Below are positions 1-6,962 of a stretch of 9,250 bases of DNA, piece after piece. The notes under the pieces are model-generated. The model did not search any database and was not told the origin of the DNA. It saw only the letters and a program-made list of their open reading frames with translations. Made by a program: the position numbers and the translations under genes. Each line of letters opens with the position of its first letter. Position 1 is the stretch's first letter. Source of the DNA: an uncultured Opitutia bacterium (GTDB taxonomy: Bacteria; Verrucomicrobiota; Verrucomicrobiia; Opitutales; JABJCN01); the NCBI GenBank assembly GCA_913046175.1, contig CAJWSN010000046.1, positions 1 to 9,250 of the forward strand. The letters run 5' to 3'.

Positions 1-162
1 TGATAAATATTTTGATAAATAATTCGCATTTTTAATTCTTTGAGAAAGTAATTTAGGTAATTTTTTTAATTGTTCATTAGCTATTACCGCCTGTATTTCA
101 GTTAATCGTAAGTTGTATCCTACGCAGTTAATTAAATCCTTATGTTTTTTATCTTCAACAAC
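1..162 (-). pseudogene. Internal fragment of a DegT/DnrJ/EryC1 sugar aminotransferase
   Basis: Minus-strand translation from about 162 down to base 1 is open for about 54 codons and gives a characteristic stretch of the PLP-dependent DegT/DnrJ/EryC1/StrS nucleotide-sugar aminotransferases: VVEDK, then GYNLRLTEIQAVIANEQLKK, then a helix with the R..NA.YL pattern. In the family this segment follows the catalytic lysine domain and begins the C-terminal half. It runs off the window at base 1. The N-terminal catalytic half should lie at higher coordinates, but the GH13 gene occupies that space, so the fragment is truncated upstream. No start codon with a ribosome binding site precedes it. G+C is about 24% over bases 1-160 and about 57% just after. 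The identification is strong because the motif is diagnostic. Whether this is a real pseudogene or a chimeric join is unresolved. Confidence 0.82.
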
Positions 163-2563
163 TGTGCCAGAGTCGCAGACCAAGGGGCGGAACCGCTTCC
201 TGTGCAGAAACAACCCCGGTATTGTCCGTGGGATTGACATGGAAACGTTCCTCGTCAGCGAGGAGTTGCATGTTCGTTAGGAGGTTCCCGGGAAGGTCTG
301 GGAAAGCTGGTTTTTTTTCCGGGTTGACAATGAAGACCATTCGACTGGAGCCATCCTGGATTTCCATGGCCAGGGCGTGGCCGGCATCGTGGTGAAAGAA
401 GTGTAGGTTTTCCAGTGTGGGAAAGGTTGATGGTCGAAGGAGCCTGCCCCTTTCGGACCTGCGGAACCGAATCCAGTCCCGAATGTATTGTGTGGTGCCC
501 GGGAATTTTTGCAGGCGATCATAATCCAGAATGTTCAATGCCCCCTGTTGGTACGTGTTATTGATGCCGTGCTTGGATCGCAGGAAATCCTGTCCTGCGG
601 AGATCATGGGCACCCCCATGGACATGAAGAGGGTGGCAATGGCCAGGTGTGTTCGACGGATATCCAGTGGTGTGGGGTCCATGCCGTTGTGTGCCCGGTT
701 TTCCGTGATCTTGTCGATCCAGCACCGGTCATCGTGGGATTCAATATAATTAAGTGATTGTGCGGGGAACCTCGAGAATTGTCCGGGTGAACCGGAGAGG
801 AAATATTCCAGGCCCTTGTCCATGTTTTTCCCTTTGACATATTGGCAGATAAACTCGCGGAAGCCGTCGTTCCAGGATGTGTATCCGGTTGGGCGCAGTT
901 TCTTGGCGATGTGTCCCCGGAAGCTCCACGGCTCAGCGATCAGGATTATGCCTGGCTTTTCCCTTTTCAGGGTTTCCTCGATAATCTGGAGGGTTTCAAG
1001 TCCCAGGAGTTCTGCCAGGTCGAGCCGGAACCCATCAATATCAAACGTTCGAACCCAGTGCACCAGGCTGTCAATCATGAGACGCCGGGCCATGGGTGAA
1101 TCGCTCCTCATGTCATTTCCGCACCCACTCCAGTTCGTTAGGTTCTGGGATTCGTCCAGCTCGAAGTAGTACCCCTTGTCAATCCCGTGAAGAGGTGTGT
1201 AACGACCCTGGTGGTTGAGCACGACATCAAGGATAACGGCCATGCCCGCATCATGGAACGCCTGAACCAGTTCCCTGAATTCCTGGATTTGGGAAGCAGA
1301 ACCCGGTTGCATTGCATAACTGCTTGCAGGGGAGAACAGGTTAACCGGCATGTAGCCCCAATGGTATTCTTCAGGATTGTCACAATCGAACTCATGTATC
1401 GGCTGCAACTCCACCGCATTGACCCCAAGTTCGTGGAAATAGGTCTTTCCCGTGTGCAGCCATTTGGTCAGCCCACTGAATCCTCTTCTTTCCTTCTTGG
1501 TCAAATTGATTGGGGCCTTGGCAAGGGCATCGCGTAGATGGACCTCCACGATTACAAGATCCCTGCGTTCAGGCGGCTGAAAAATATTGGAAGGTGGATG
1601 AAAGGTGTTGGCGGAAAGGATTATGCCGGGTCCCGTGGGGGTGGCCATGGCCTTTGCGTATGGATCCACCAAGGCTTCCGCCCCGTCAAAGTCTGTCGTC
1701 TCATCCGTGTTGCGCCCGTCGATGAAGTAACAGTAATGCCAGCCATGCAATTCTCCGGGGTGACGGTTTTCCCAGGTTCCGTCCTCATTGGGGTGAAGAT
1801 CAAGGTGCTGCTTTTCTTGTGTGGATTCCATTTGCCAGAATGAGACCCGGACAGTTTCCGCCCTCGGGGCAAAAATCCTGAAGATGGTTGCATCTCCTTC
1901 AATGATGGCGCCAAGTTGCAGGATACTCTGCTTTTCAATGAACTCCTTAAGCCTTGGCAGCTTGTGCATTTCCTCATGTCCCGGTTCCTTCCAGTGGATC
2001 ACCAGGTCGCCCTCCATTTCCAGGGTTTCCGGTATCGTGAAGTGAAATACACGTGAATTGACGCTTCCGGGGACCAGTGTGAAGTTGGTGATTCCCCTGC
2101 CGGGATGCACTAGATTGGGGGCGTTGCCGGGTGGCTCGAGCCATTGCCCGTCCAAGGTGATGAATTTAAATTCAATTTCGGAATCATCCTGAAATTCATT
2201 TTTTGGGAGGATCAGGAACCAATATGCCGGGTTGGCCTCACGGTTGGCTTCAAGGTGCCATTTCCTGTTCTTGACCGCATTTGCCCATTGGTTGAAAGAG
2301 CCGGCAAGAACCGGAGGCTCCTCTTCAAAATCAATTCGCGGGTATTGATGAGGAAAGGCCACAAATGTCAGGGTCCCGGATTCCTCGTAAAAGCCTGTGA
2401 ACTGGGCCGCCTCGATGCTGGGGACCCGGGAGAGGGGCAGGGGGGAGTCCCCGACCAGGATTGCTGGTGGACTCTCCTTCTCCCATGGTTCGCGCAGCAG
2501 CAGGTGCCCGGAGGACTGCGTTTTCCATGTCGTTCTTAGAATTTTCCGCTTGGGTGTGGGCAT
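155..2563 (-). CDS. GH13 alpha-amylase family enzyme, pullulanase/debranching type
   Basis: This 802-residue protein probably hydrolyses alpha-1,6 branch links in glycogen, starch or pullulan-like glucan. It has no signal peptide, so a cytoplasmic location is likely. A first beta-sandwich region (about 60-165) contains GSFNQW (88-93), resembling AMPK/isoamylase-type glucan-binding modules. A second, CBM48-like region (about 215-310) contains TIFRIFAPRAETVRVSFW. The catalytic barrel has the pullulanase-like YHWGYMPVNLFSPASSYA (400-417) and all four GH13 regions: DVVLNH (446-451), GFRLDLAE with nucleophile D515, IAEPW with acid/base E544, and YIESHDD with D611. A beta-sandwich C-domain ends in VPPLGLRLWHS. 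The ATG at 2563 has only a weak ribosome site. Its stop lies inside the AT-rich aminotransferase segment, so the last one or two residues are probably not native. Fine specificity (pullulanase or glycogen debranching) cannot be fixed from sequence alone. Confidence 0.9.
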   Translation of the reverse strand: MPTPKRKILRTTWKTQSSGHLLLREPWEKESPPAILVGDSPLPLSRVPSIEAAQFTGFYEESGTLTFVAFPHQYPRIDFEEEPPVLAGSFNQWANAVKNRKWHLEANREANPAYWFLILPKNEFQDDSEIEFKFITLDGQWLEPPGNAPNLVHPGRGITNFTLVPGSVNSRVFHFTIPETLEMEGDLVIHWKEPGHEEMHKLPRLKEFIEKQSILQLGAIIEGDATIFRIFAPRAETVRVSFWQMESTQEKQHLDLHPNEDGTWENRHPGELHGWHYCYFIDGRNTDETTDFDGAEALVDPYAKAMATPTGPGIILSANTFHPPSNIFQPPERRDLVIVEVHLRDALAKAPINLTKKERRGFSGLTKWLHTGKTYFHELGVNAVELQPIHEFDCDNPEEYHWGYMPVNLFSPASSYAMQPGSASQIQEFRELVQAFHDAGMAVILDVVLNHQGRYTPLHGIDKGYYFELDESQNLTNWSGCGNDMRSDSPMARRLMIDSLVHWVRTFDIDGFRLDLAELLGLETLQIIEETLKREKPGIILIAEPWSFRGHIAKKLRPTGYTSWNDGFREFICQYVKGKNMDKGLEYFLSGSPGQFSRFPAQSLNYIESHDDRCWIDKITENRAHNGMDPTPLDIRRTHLAIATLFMSMGVPMISAGQDFLRSKHGINNTYQQGALNILDYDRLQKFPGTTQYIRDWIRFRRSERGRLLRPSTFPTLENLHFFHHDAGHALAMEIQDGSSRMVFIVNPEKKPAFPDLPGNLLTNMQLLADEERFHVNPTDNTGVVSAQEAVPPLGLRLWHSC

Positions 2564-2623
2564 TGCATGGCTAGAAACATGTGAACTGCTTCAAACATTC
2601 AAGCCAAAGGTGAGCCTAAAAAA

Positions 2624-3709
2624 ATGAAACGTGTAATGACCGCCATGTCCGGGGGGGTCGACAGCTCCGTTGCTGCGCATGTTTTGGCGGGGTGGGAGGA
2701 TGTTGAGCAGGAGGGCGCCTACATCCGTACCTGGCAGCACGAGGATAATTTTTTCGGAGATTGCCCGGCTGGACAGGAGATCGAGGATGCGCGTGCGGTT
2801 GCGGAGCAGGTGGGCGTGCCCTTCCGGGTGGTCAACCTCGTCGACCATTACCGGGAGAAGGTCGTGGACTACCTGGTCAGAGGCTACAAGGCCGGCATCA
2901 CGCCCAATCCCGACGTTCATTGCAACCTTGAAGTCAAGTTCGGCGCCTTCCTGGACATCGCACTTGAGGCCGGCTTCGAAGCCGTCGCCACCGGCCACTA
3001 CTGCCGCAAGCGGGAGAATCCCGACGGCACGCACGACATTATCGAAGGCGCCGACAAGAACAAGGACCAGTCCTACTTCCTCGCCCTGCTACGGCAGGAC
3101 CAGCTCCTCCGCGCCCTCTTTCCCATCGGCGACATCGCCAAGCCGGAAGTCCGGGAGATTGCACGGAAGGCGGGCTTCGCCATCGCCGACAAAAAGGACA
3201 GCCAGGGTATCTGCTTCCTGGGCAAGGTGGATATCAGTGAATTCCTCCGCGCCCGGATTCCGGACAACCCCGGAGAAATCCTCACCCATTTGGGCAAGGT
3301 TGTCGGCGAGCACCGTGGCCTCCATCACTACACGCTCGGCCAGCGCAAAGGCATCGGCGTGCCTTCCAATACAGACAACAAGGCCTACGTTGTTGTCGGC
3401 AAGGATGCCGGACGCAACCACCTGCTGGTCGCCTTCGACGAGCCTGAGGCCCCCATCTACGTCCGCCGCGCAACGCTCGGCCCCATCAGCTTCACCAACC
3501 GCGAAGTCCCCGGCCGGGTGAGTCTGCTGGCCAAGCCCCGCTACCGCGACTCCTCCACGCCCGTGGAGCTGGTGCCCGAGTCGGATGGCCGTACAACTGT
3601 TCTCTTTGATGAAGTCCAGCGCGCCCTCGCGCCCGGCCAGGTCATGGCCCTCTACGACGGGGAAGTCCTCCTCGGCGGCGGGGTATACTACTCACCCGCT
3701 CATGGTTGA
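2624..3709 (+). CDS. mnmA: tRNA-specific 2-thiouridylase MnmA
   Basis: MnmA activates U34 of Lys, Glu and Gln tRNAs with ATP and inserts sulfur to give 2-thiouridine, using persulfide from a sulfur relay. The 361-residue length is normal. The PP-loop SGGVDSS is at 9-15, TGHY at 123-126 and KDQSYFL at 147-153. Both catalytic cysteines are present: Cys100 in NPDVHCN and Cys197 in SQGICFLG. The C-terminal beta-barrel carries HYTLGQRKGIG (about 235-245). The ATG at 2624 is preceded by a good Shine-Dalgarno, AAAGGTGAG at 2606-2614. The gene diverges from the GH13 gene across only 60 bases (2564-2623), in which I see no clear promoter. The body is very GC-rich (68% in one sampled line), unlike the DUF3592 gene downstream. 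The region after the PP-loop (about 22-37) looks slightly irregular, but all essential residues are intact. Confidence 0.97.
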   Translation: MKRVMTAMSGGVDSSVAAHVLAGWEDVEQEGAYIRTWQHEDNFFGDCPAGQEIEDARAVAEQVGVPFRVVNLVDHYREKVVDYLVRGYKAGITPNPDVHCNLEVKFGAFLDIALEAGFEAVATGHYCRKRENPDGTHDIIEGADKNKDQSYFLALLRQDQLLRALFPIGDIAKPEVREIARKAGFAIADKKDSQGICFLGKVDISEFLRARIPDNPGEILTHLGKVVGEHRGLHHYTLGQRKGIGVPSNTDNKAYVVVGKDAGRNHLLVAFDEPEAPIYVRRATLGPISFTNREVPGRVSLLAKPRYRDSSTPVELVPESDGRTTVLFDEVQRALAPGQVMALYDGEVLLGGGVYYSPAHG

Positions 3710-3725
3710 TGGGATTAACTCCCAT
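3709..3725 (+). terminator. Small hairpin at the mnmA stop, possible weak terminator
   Basis: ATGGGA (3709-3714) and TCCCAT (3720-3725) form a perfect 6-bp stem with a 5-base loop, starting on the last base of the mnmA stop codon. A T/C-rich stretch follows (about 3729-3745) rather than a clean U-tract. A competing pairing of CATGG (3701-3705) with CCATG (3722-3726) exists. It is suggestive only. Confidence 0.3.
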
Positions 3726-4038
3726 GCCGTTTATTTCTTCCTCCTTTCCTGGATAACGTCCCATAGTTTAGGGGGGCCGCGCTACTGAGAAACTGTTTGA
3801 TTGGGAGCGGTGGCTGACTGGCCGCAATACGGGCTGTTGCTATGTCGAGCTAGGCTTCTCAGATGTCGTGAACGCCGCGCCGATACGACGCGGGGGATGA
3901 CTCGCCCACATTGCATCCCACGCCGATCATGCACCGCTAATTCTACGACAGACTGTTTGAGTATTGATTGGGCATTCAATTCCTGTGGGATGCTACCGTA
4001 CTTGACTGCCTAGTTAGAGGAGGGTTTTATTATAAGAG
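3710..4038. other. Noncoding block with several inverted repeats, no convincing gene
   Basis: No open frame here has a credible start, ribosome site and protein-like composition. The longest candidates start at TTG and are rich in Cys and Arg. The block contains a 7-bp inverted repeat CTGAGAA (3785-3791) / TTCTCAG (3856-3862) spanning 64 bases and a small hairpin CCGCG (3875-3879) / CGCGG (3889-3893). It also has a 9-bp perfect inverted repeat GCATCCCAC (3913-3921) / GTGGGATGC (3985-3993) spanning 63 bases. A near-direct repeat, ACTGTTTGA followed by GATTGGG, occurs inside each large loop (3792-3805 and 3952-3972). It could be a structured RNA, an insertion remnant or a decayed gene. I recognise no named family. 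Confidence 0.5.
4002..4030 (+). promoter_or_regulatory. Possible sigma70-like promoter before the DUF3592 gene
   Basis: TTGACT (4002-4007) is followed after 17 bases by TTTTAT (4025-4030), with TATTAT overlapping at 4028-4033. If this is used, transcription would start at about 4037-4039, giving an almost leaderless message. AGGAGG at 4018-4023, a perfect anti-16S match, lies 15 bases before the ATG, which is longer than usual spacing and would then fall upstream of the transcript. The promoter and ribosome-site readings compete. Confidence 0.3.
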
Positions 4039-4608
4039 ATGAGCAAAGCGAGTCTGATATTGATTTCAATAATAGGTGGAGCTTTTTTGCTATCCGGCCT
4101 TCACTATGCAATTACTGGAGACATTCTTTTTTTAAGAATCGTCCTATCGACACTTTTTCTCGCTTTTGGGGTTACAGTAATTATTGGATATACCAAGTTG
4201 AGGGCTAAGGCTAATTCCACTCGGTCTTGGGTTAATACACATGGACGAATTCTTTCTGCTGAAATGACTGAATACGAGTCCAGCAGTCCGGCCGGAGGAA
4301 GTGGTGGCACCACGTATGGTGTTAGTTTGAAATATGAATACGAGGTTCACGGGGAACGGTTTCTTGGCACTCTAATTACTGCAGATAATCCCGATTTGAG
4401 TTGCTTAAGTGAGAAGAAGACTCGGTCTCGTCTTGACAGATATAAGTCCGGGACCGGCGTCACCGTCTATTATTCCGAAGGCAATCCTGAATGTGCCGTA
4501 CTCCTCCGTGGGCAGGGGACACCCTTGCCCACGAGAATGGGTGTTTGGTTTATCTCGCTTGTGTTATGCTCGATTGGAATTGCAGGACTACTTGGCTACC
4601 TCGATTAG
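4039..4608 (+). CDS. DUF3592 family membrane protein
   Basis: A 189-residue protein of unknown biochemical role. Two membrane segments (about 5-24 and 32-52) are followed by a soluble beta-rich domain (about 60-160) and a final membrane segment (about 167-187). The soluble part matches the DUF3592 pattern: WVNTHGRILSAEM (64-76), YGVSLKYEYEVHGERFLG (93-110) and VTVYYSEGNPECAVLLRG (141-158). An in-frame TAA at 4033-4035 fixes the start at or after 4039. G+C is low for this window (37% and 45% in two sampled lines, against about 67% in mnmA and obg). It sits alone between two housekeeping genes, behind a block of inverted repeats, which suggests a later insertion. The family assignment is fairly secure; function is unknown. 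Confidence 0.82.
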   Translation: MSKASLILISIIGGAFLLSGLHYAITGDILFLRIVLSTLFLAFGVTVIIGYTKLRAKANSTRSWVNTHGRILSAEMTEYESSSPAGGSGGTTYGVSLKYEYEVHGERFLGTLITADNPDLSCLSEKKTRSRLDRYKSGTGVTVYYSEGNPECAVLLRGQGTPLPTRMGVWFISLVLCSIGIAGLLGYLD

Positions 4609-4654
4609 CAGCTAAACCTCTCTCTTGTGGTTATTTACTAAGACCTACACGCAC

Positions 4655-5626
4655 CTACAGCTTTGTCTTTAGCTCTTCGAGACCGTCTCCAGTTTCGCAT
4701 GAAAGTGGCAGGATTTCGTCTTCGGTGATTTTTCGCAGACGCTGGAGATTTTCCTCCGCGCCGGGGAGATCCATCTTGTTGGCTGCAACAAGCCGGGGCC
4801 GGTCGAGGAATGCCGGGTCGTACTGCTCCAGTTCGGTGAGGAGTTGCCTGTAATCGTCGAGCGGATCGCGTTCATCGACGCCAGCCATGTCGAGGATGAG
4901 GATGAATTGCTTGCACCTTTCGATATGGCGGAGGAACCGGTGTCCAAGCCCCCGGTTGTCACTGGCCCCTTCAATCAGTCCCGGGATGTCGGCCAGTTGG
5001 ATGGTGCGGTAGTCGTCGCCGTAGTCGACTATCCCGACCGAGGGGTTCAGTGTGGTGAAGGGGTAGGGCGCCACACGTGGGCGGGCGTTGGTGAAGTGGC
5101 ATGTCAGGCTGGACTTGCCTGCATTCGGGAACCCGACGAGTCCCACGTCTGCGATTGTCTTGAGGATGAACCTGAACCCGGCCTCCTCTCCCGGTTTTCC
5201 GGTGGTGCATTGCCTGGGGACACGGTTGGTTGACGACTTGAAATGTCGGTTCCCCAAGCCTCCCTTCCCACCCTCAAGGAGCATGAATTCCTCCCCGTGG
5301 TTCAGAATTTCCACAACGGGTTTTCCCGAGAGGATGTCGATGACCACCGTACCAAGAGGTACCTTGAGCTCGAGTCCATCCCCGTTCTTTCCATGCTTGT
5401 CACGGCCCATCCCGGCTTGTCCGTTTCCTGCCTTCCACCCCGGTTTGAAGTGGTAGGCGCGAAGGTCACCCACGTTTCTGTCCCCCAGGAGGATGACGTT
5501 CCCGCCAGTGCCGCCGTCTCCTCCATTTGGGCCACCTTTGGGCACATACTTTTCCCGCCGGAAACTGACTATGCCGTCTCCGCCATCGCCAGCCTTTAGG
5601 GATACCTTGACTTCATCGTAGAACAT
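4655..5626 (-). CDS. obg: Obg/CgtA GTPase, ribosome assembly factor
   Basis: Obg is an essential GTPase that binds the large ribosomal subunit late in assembly and links it to stress signalling. The protein is 323 residues. The glycine-rich Obg fold occupies 1-158, starting MFYDEVKVSLKAGDGGDG. The G domain follows: G1 GFPNAGKSS (165-173), G2 in PFTTLNP (189-195), G3 DIPG (213-216), G4 NKMD (283-286), G5 SCETG (309-313). It stops ten residues after G5, so there is no OCT domain, and even the final helix is shorter than is common. The ATG at 5626 begins the conserved N-terminus exactly. In many bacteria obg lies close to nadD and rsfS; here the same set is present, but a plus-strand gene separates obg from rsfS. 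Confidence 0.97.
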   Translation of the reverse strand: MFYDEVKVSLKAGDGGDGIVSFRREKYVPKGGPNGGDGGTGGNVILLGDRNVGDLRAYHFKPGWKAGNGQAGMGRDKHGKNGDGLELKVPLGTVVIDILSGKPVVEILNHGEEFMLLEGGKGGLGNRHFKSSTNRVPRQCTTGKPGEEAGFRFILKTIADVGLVGFPNAGKSSLTCHFTNARPRVAPYPFTTLNPSVGIVDYGDDYRTIQLADIPGLIEGASDNRGLGHRFLRHIERCKQFILILDMAGVDERDPLDDYRQLLTELEQYDPAFLDRPRLVAANKMDLPGAEENLQRLRKITEDEILPLSCETGDGLEELKTKL

Positions 5627-5760
5627 CTGAACTCATCAATCTTGGTGAAAGAATGTGGGTTTTGTTGTGAGCCTCAAAACTTTTTTGTCTGAATCAGGTG
5701 TAATCTTAACGATTTTTCTTTTTTTTTGAACTTGTCCCTTTACTCGTCCGACCAACACGT

Positions 5761-5766
5761 ATTATA
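5761..5766 (-). promoter_or_regulatory. Possible -10 element for obg
   Basis: The minus strand reads a perfect TATAAT at 5766-5761, about 135 bases before the obg ATG. The candidate -35, CTGTCT (5791-5786), is weak with a 19-base spacer. The same AT-rich site reads TATTATAAC on the plus strand close to the start of the divergent gene at 5782, so a shared bidirectional element is possible. The rest of 5627-5781 holds only an A/T-rich run (5713-5727). Confidence 0.3.
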
Positions 5767-5781
5767 ACAACTTCTGGTAAT

Positions 5782-6561
5782 ATGGAGACAGTTGAGGCAA
5801 GGCAAGGTGAGGAGGAGACCTCTGGGCCTGAGGCCAGCATGGGCCAGGCGCTTGAGAGGATCGTATTGGATTCTTCCAGCGAACTGAAACCCCGCAAAAA
5901 ACTTGTATTCCCGCGTGAATCGGTCAGCGCTTCAGCTTATCAGGTGCCGAATGTCACCAAACCCCGGGCGACTCCTTCTCCTGAGGCGCAAAGCATTGCT
6001 GAGTCTGCTCCGGCGAAACCTTCACCAAAAAAGGAAAACGCAAAACCGCCCAAGACATCCAGTACGCCTGTTGTCCCCGACCTGTCCAATCTTGACCTGC
6101 CCTTTCCGCCTCCAGGGATACAGGTTTCTTCATCCCCACAATCGGTGGACTCCGTTGCCCCCAAAAAACCTGCGGGCCATACTGTTGCTGCAGTGAAGAG
6201 GCAAAATCTACCTGTTCAAAAAAAGAAGGTGATTGCCAAGGGCAGGCCAACAAATCAGGTTCGTGCAAAGAAGAGTGTGAAAAAGGTGCTGATCGACAAG
6301 CTTGCCAAGTCTACCGACCCCGGCTCCAAGCCTGATGACCTGGAGGCTTTCCTGCTTGAAGCCGAGAGGACGGAAGAGCGGGAGGTGCGCTGTCGCCCCC
6401 AGACACTTGAGTTGCTGAACCAGATTGCCTTGCGAACCGGGTGTGAACCCGGGGATGTTGCAGCGCAGAGCATTTCCTGCATCGCCCTTGCGATTCAGGA
6501 GGCCGGCTTTGAGTTCTCCCTGCCAATGCGTGCGGAGCTCAAGGTCCACAGTAAAAAGTAG
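5782..6561 (+). CDS. Unrecognised protein: disordered Pro/Lys/Ser-rich linker plus small C-terminal domain
   Basis: I do not recognise this 259-residue protein. Residues 1-54 include MGQALERIVLDSSSELKPRK (20-39). Residues about 55-180 are rich in Pro, Lys, Ser and Ala and look disordered and strongly basic toward the end (QKKKV, RAKKSVKKVL). A compact C-terminal region (about 184-255) looks folded, with VRCRPQTLELLNQIALRTG (202-220) followed by a hydrophobic helix. That strand-helix-helix order resembles ribbon-helix-helix DNA-binding proteins, which together with the basic linker would fit a nucleic-acid-associated protein; this is inference only. An alternative ATG at 5839 has a better-spaced AGG, so the true start may be there (240 residues). 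It has no signal peptide or membrane segment. It lies convergent to rsfS and divergent from obg, splitting an otherwise typical obg/nadD/rsfS neighbourhood. Confidence 0.75.
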   Translation: METVEARQGEEETSGPEASMGQALERIVLDSSSELKPRKKLVFPRESVSASAYQVPNVTKPRATPSPEAQSIAESAPAKPSPKKENAKPPKTSSTPVVPDLSNLDLPFPPPGIQVSSSPQSVDSVAPKKPAGHTVAAVKRQNLPVQKKKVIAKGRPTNQVRAKKSVKKVLIDKLAKSTDPGSKPDDLEAFLLEAERTEEREVRCRPQTLELLNQIALRTGCEPGDVAAQSISCIALAIQEAGFEFSLPMRAELKVHSKK

Positions 6562-6573
6562 AACGCCGGGTAT

Positions 6574-6596
6574 AGTCCCCGCTTTTATCCGGGGCT
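6574..6596. terminator. Hairpin between convergent genes
   Basis: CCCCG (6577-6581) pairs with CGGGG (6590-6594); AG (6574-6575) and CT (6595-6596) extend the stem past one bulged T, around an 8-base loop. It lies at the convergent ends of the plus-strand gene ending at 6561 and rsfS ending at 6585, as expected for a two-way terminator. Neither side has an immediate U-tract, so termination is uncertain. Confidence 0.35.
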
Positions 6597-6962
6597 GATT
6601 ATTGGGGCGTCTTTCCAGAGCTGCTCCAAGCTGTAATAATTGCGTTTTTCCTTTGAAAAAAGGTGGATGACAAAATCAATCGCATCCACCACCACCCATT
6701 CCGAGTAGTAATCCTTGCACTTGGAGGGGATTTCGTATTCGAGTCCGGTCAGGACCTGGTCCATCTCCTTGAATAGAGCCCTCAGGTGGGGTTGGGATGT
6801 CCCTGTGGCAATAACAAAGTAGTCCGTGATGGCAAGTGTCTCACGCATGTCCAGGATAGTGAGGTCCTCGACTTTCTTGTCCTCCAGTGCGCGGCAACAG
6901 ATGTTTACGTGTTCCAGTATGCCCTCACTGGTACGTTTGGGGTTGGTTTCAATTAATGACAT
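6585..6962 (-). CDS. rsfS: Ribosomal silencing factor RsfS
   Basis: RsfS binds ribosomal protein L14 on the large subunit and blocks subunit joining when nutrients are scarce. With the ATG at 6962 the protein is 125 residues, a normal length. Family motifs are clear: DYFVIATGTSQPHLRAL in the middle, then EWVVVDAIDFVIHLFSKEKR and NYYSLEQLWKDAP near the end. The frame can be opened further to a TTG at 7001 (138 residues), but the added residues are not RsfS-like, so I prefer the ATG. That start overlaps the end of nadD by 14 bases (6949-6962), implying translational coupling. The nadD-rsfS pairing is widespread. No strong Shine-Dalgarno precedes the ATG, consistent with dependence on nadD translation. 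Confidence 0.95.
   Translation of the reverse strand: MSLIETNPKRTSEGILEHVNICCRALEDKKVEDLTILDMRETLAITDYFVIATGTSQPHLRALFKEMDQVLTGLEYEIPSKCKDYYSEWVVVDAIDFVIHLFSKEKRNYYSLEQLWKDAPIISPG

Noticed and set aside
2591..3034. Minus-strand 147-codon open frame opposite the mnmA start
   Set aside because: Antisense shadow of mnmA that also runs into the GH13/mnmA spacer; no recognisable motif.
2670..3521. Long second plus-strand open frame (283 codons) inside mnmA
   Set aside because: It lies in another frame of a GC-rich gene; the product is a low-complexity Arg/Ser/Thr/Pro string, while the mnmA frame has all catalytic motifs.
3801..4013. Plus-strand 70-codon open frame in the noncoding block
   Set aside because: It begins at TTG without a ribosome site, is rich in Cys and Arg, and overlaps the inverted repeats.
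3780..4024. Integron attC site before the DUF3592 gene
   Set aside because: The inverted repeats and lone low-GC gene suggested a cassette, but I could not find paired GTTRRRY and RYYYAAC core sites at the ends.
5732..5768. Plus-strand promoter TTTACT/TATAAC before the gene at 5782
   Set aside because: Matches are weak and the start would leave a leader of only a few bases without a ribosome site; not strong enough to list separately.
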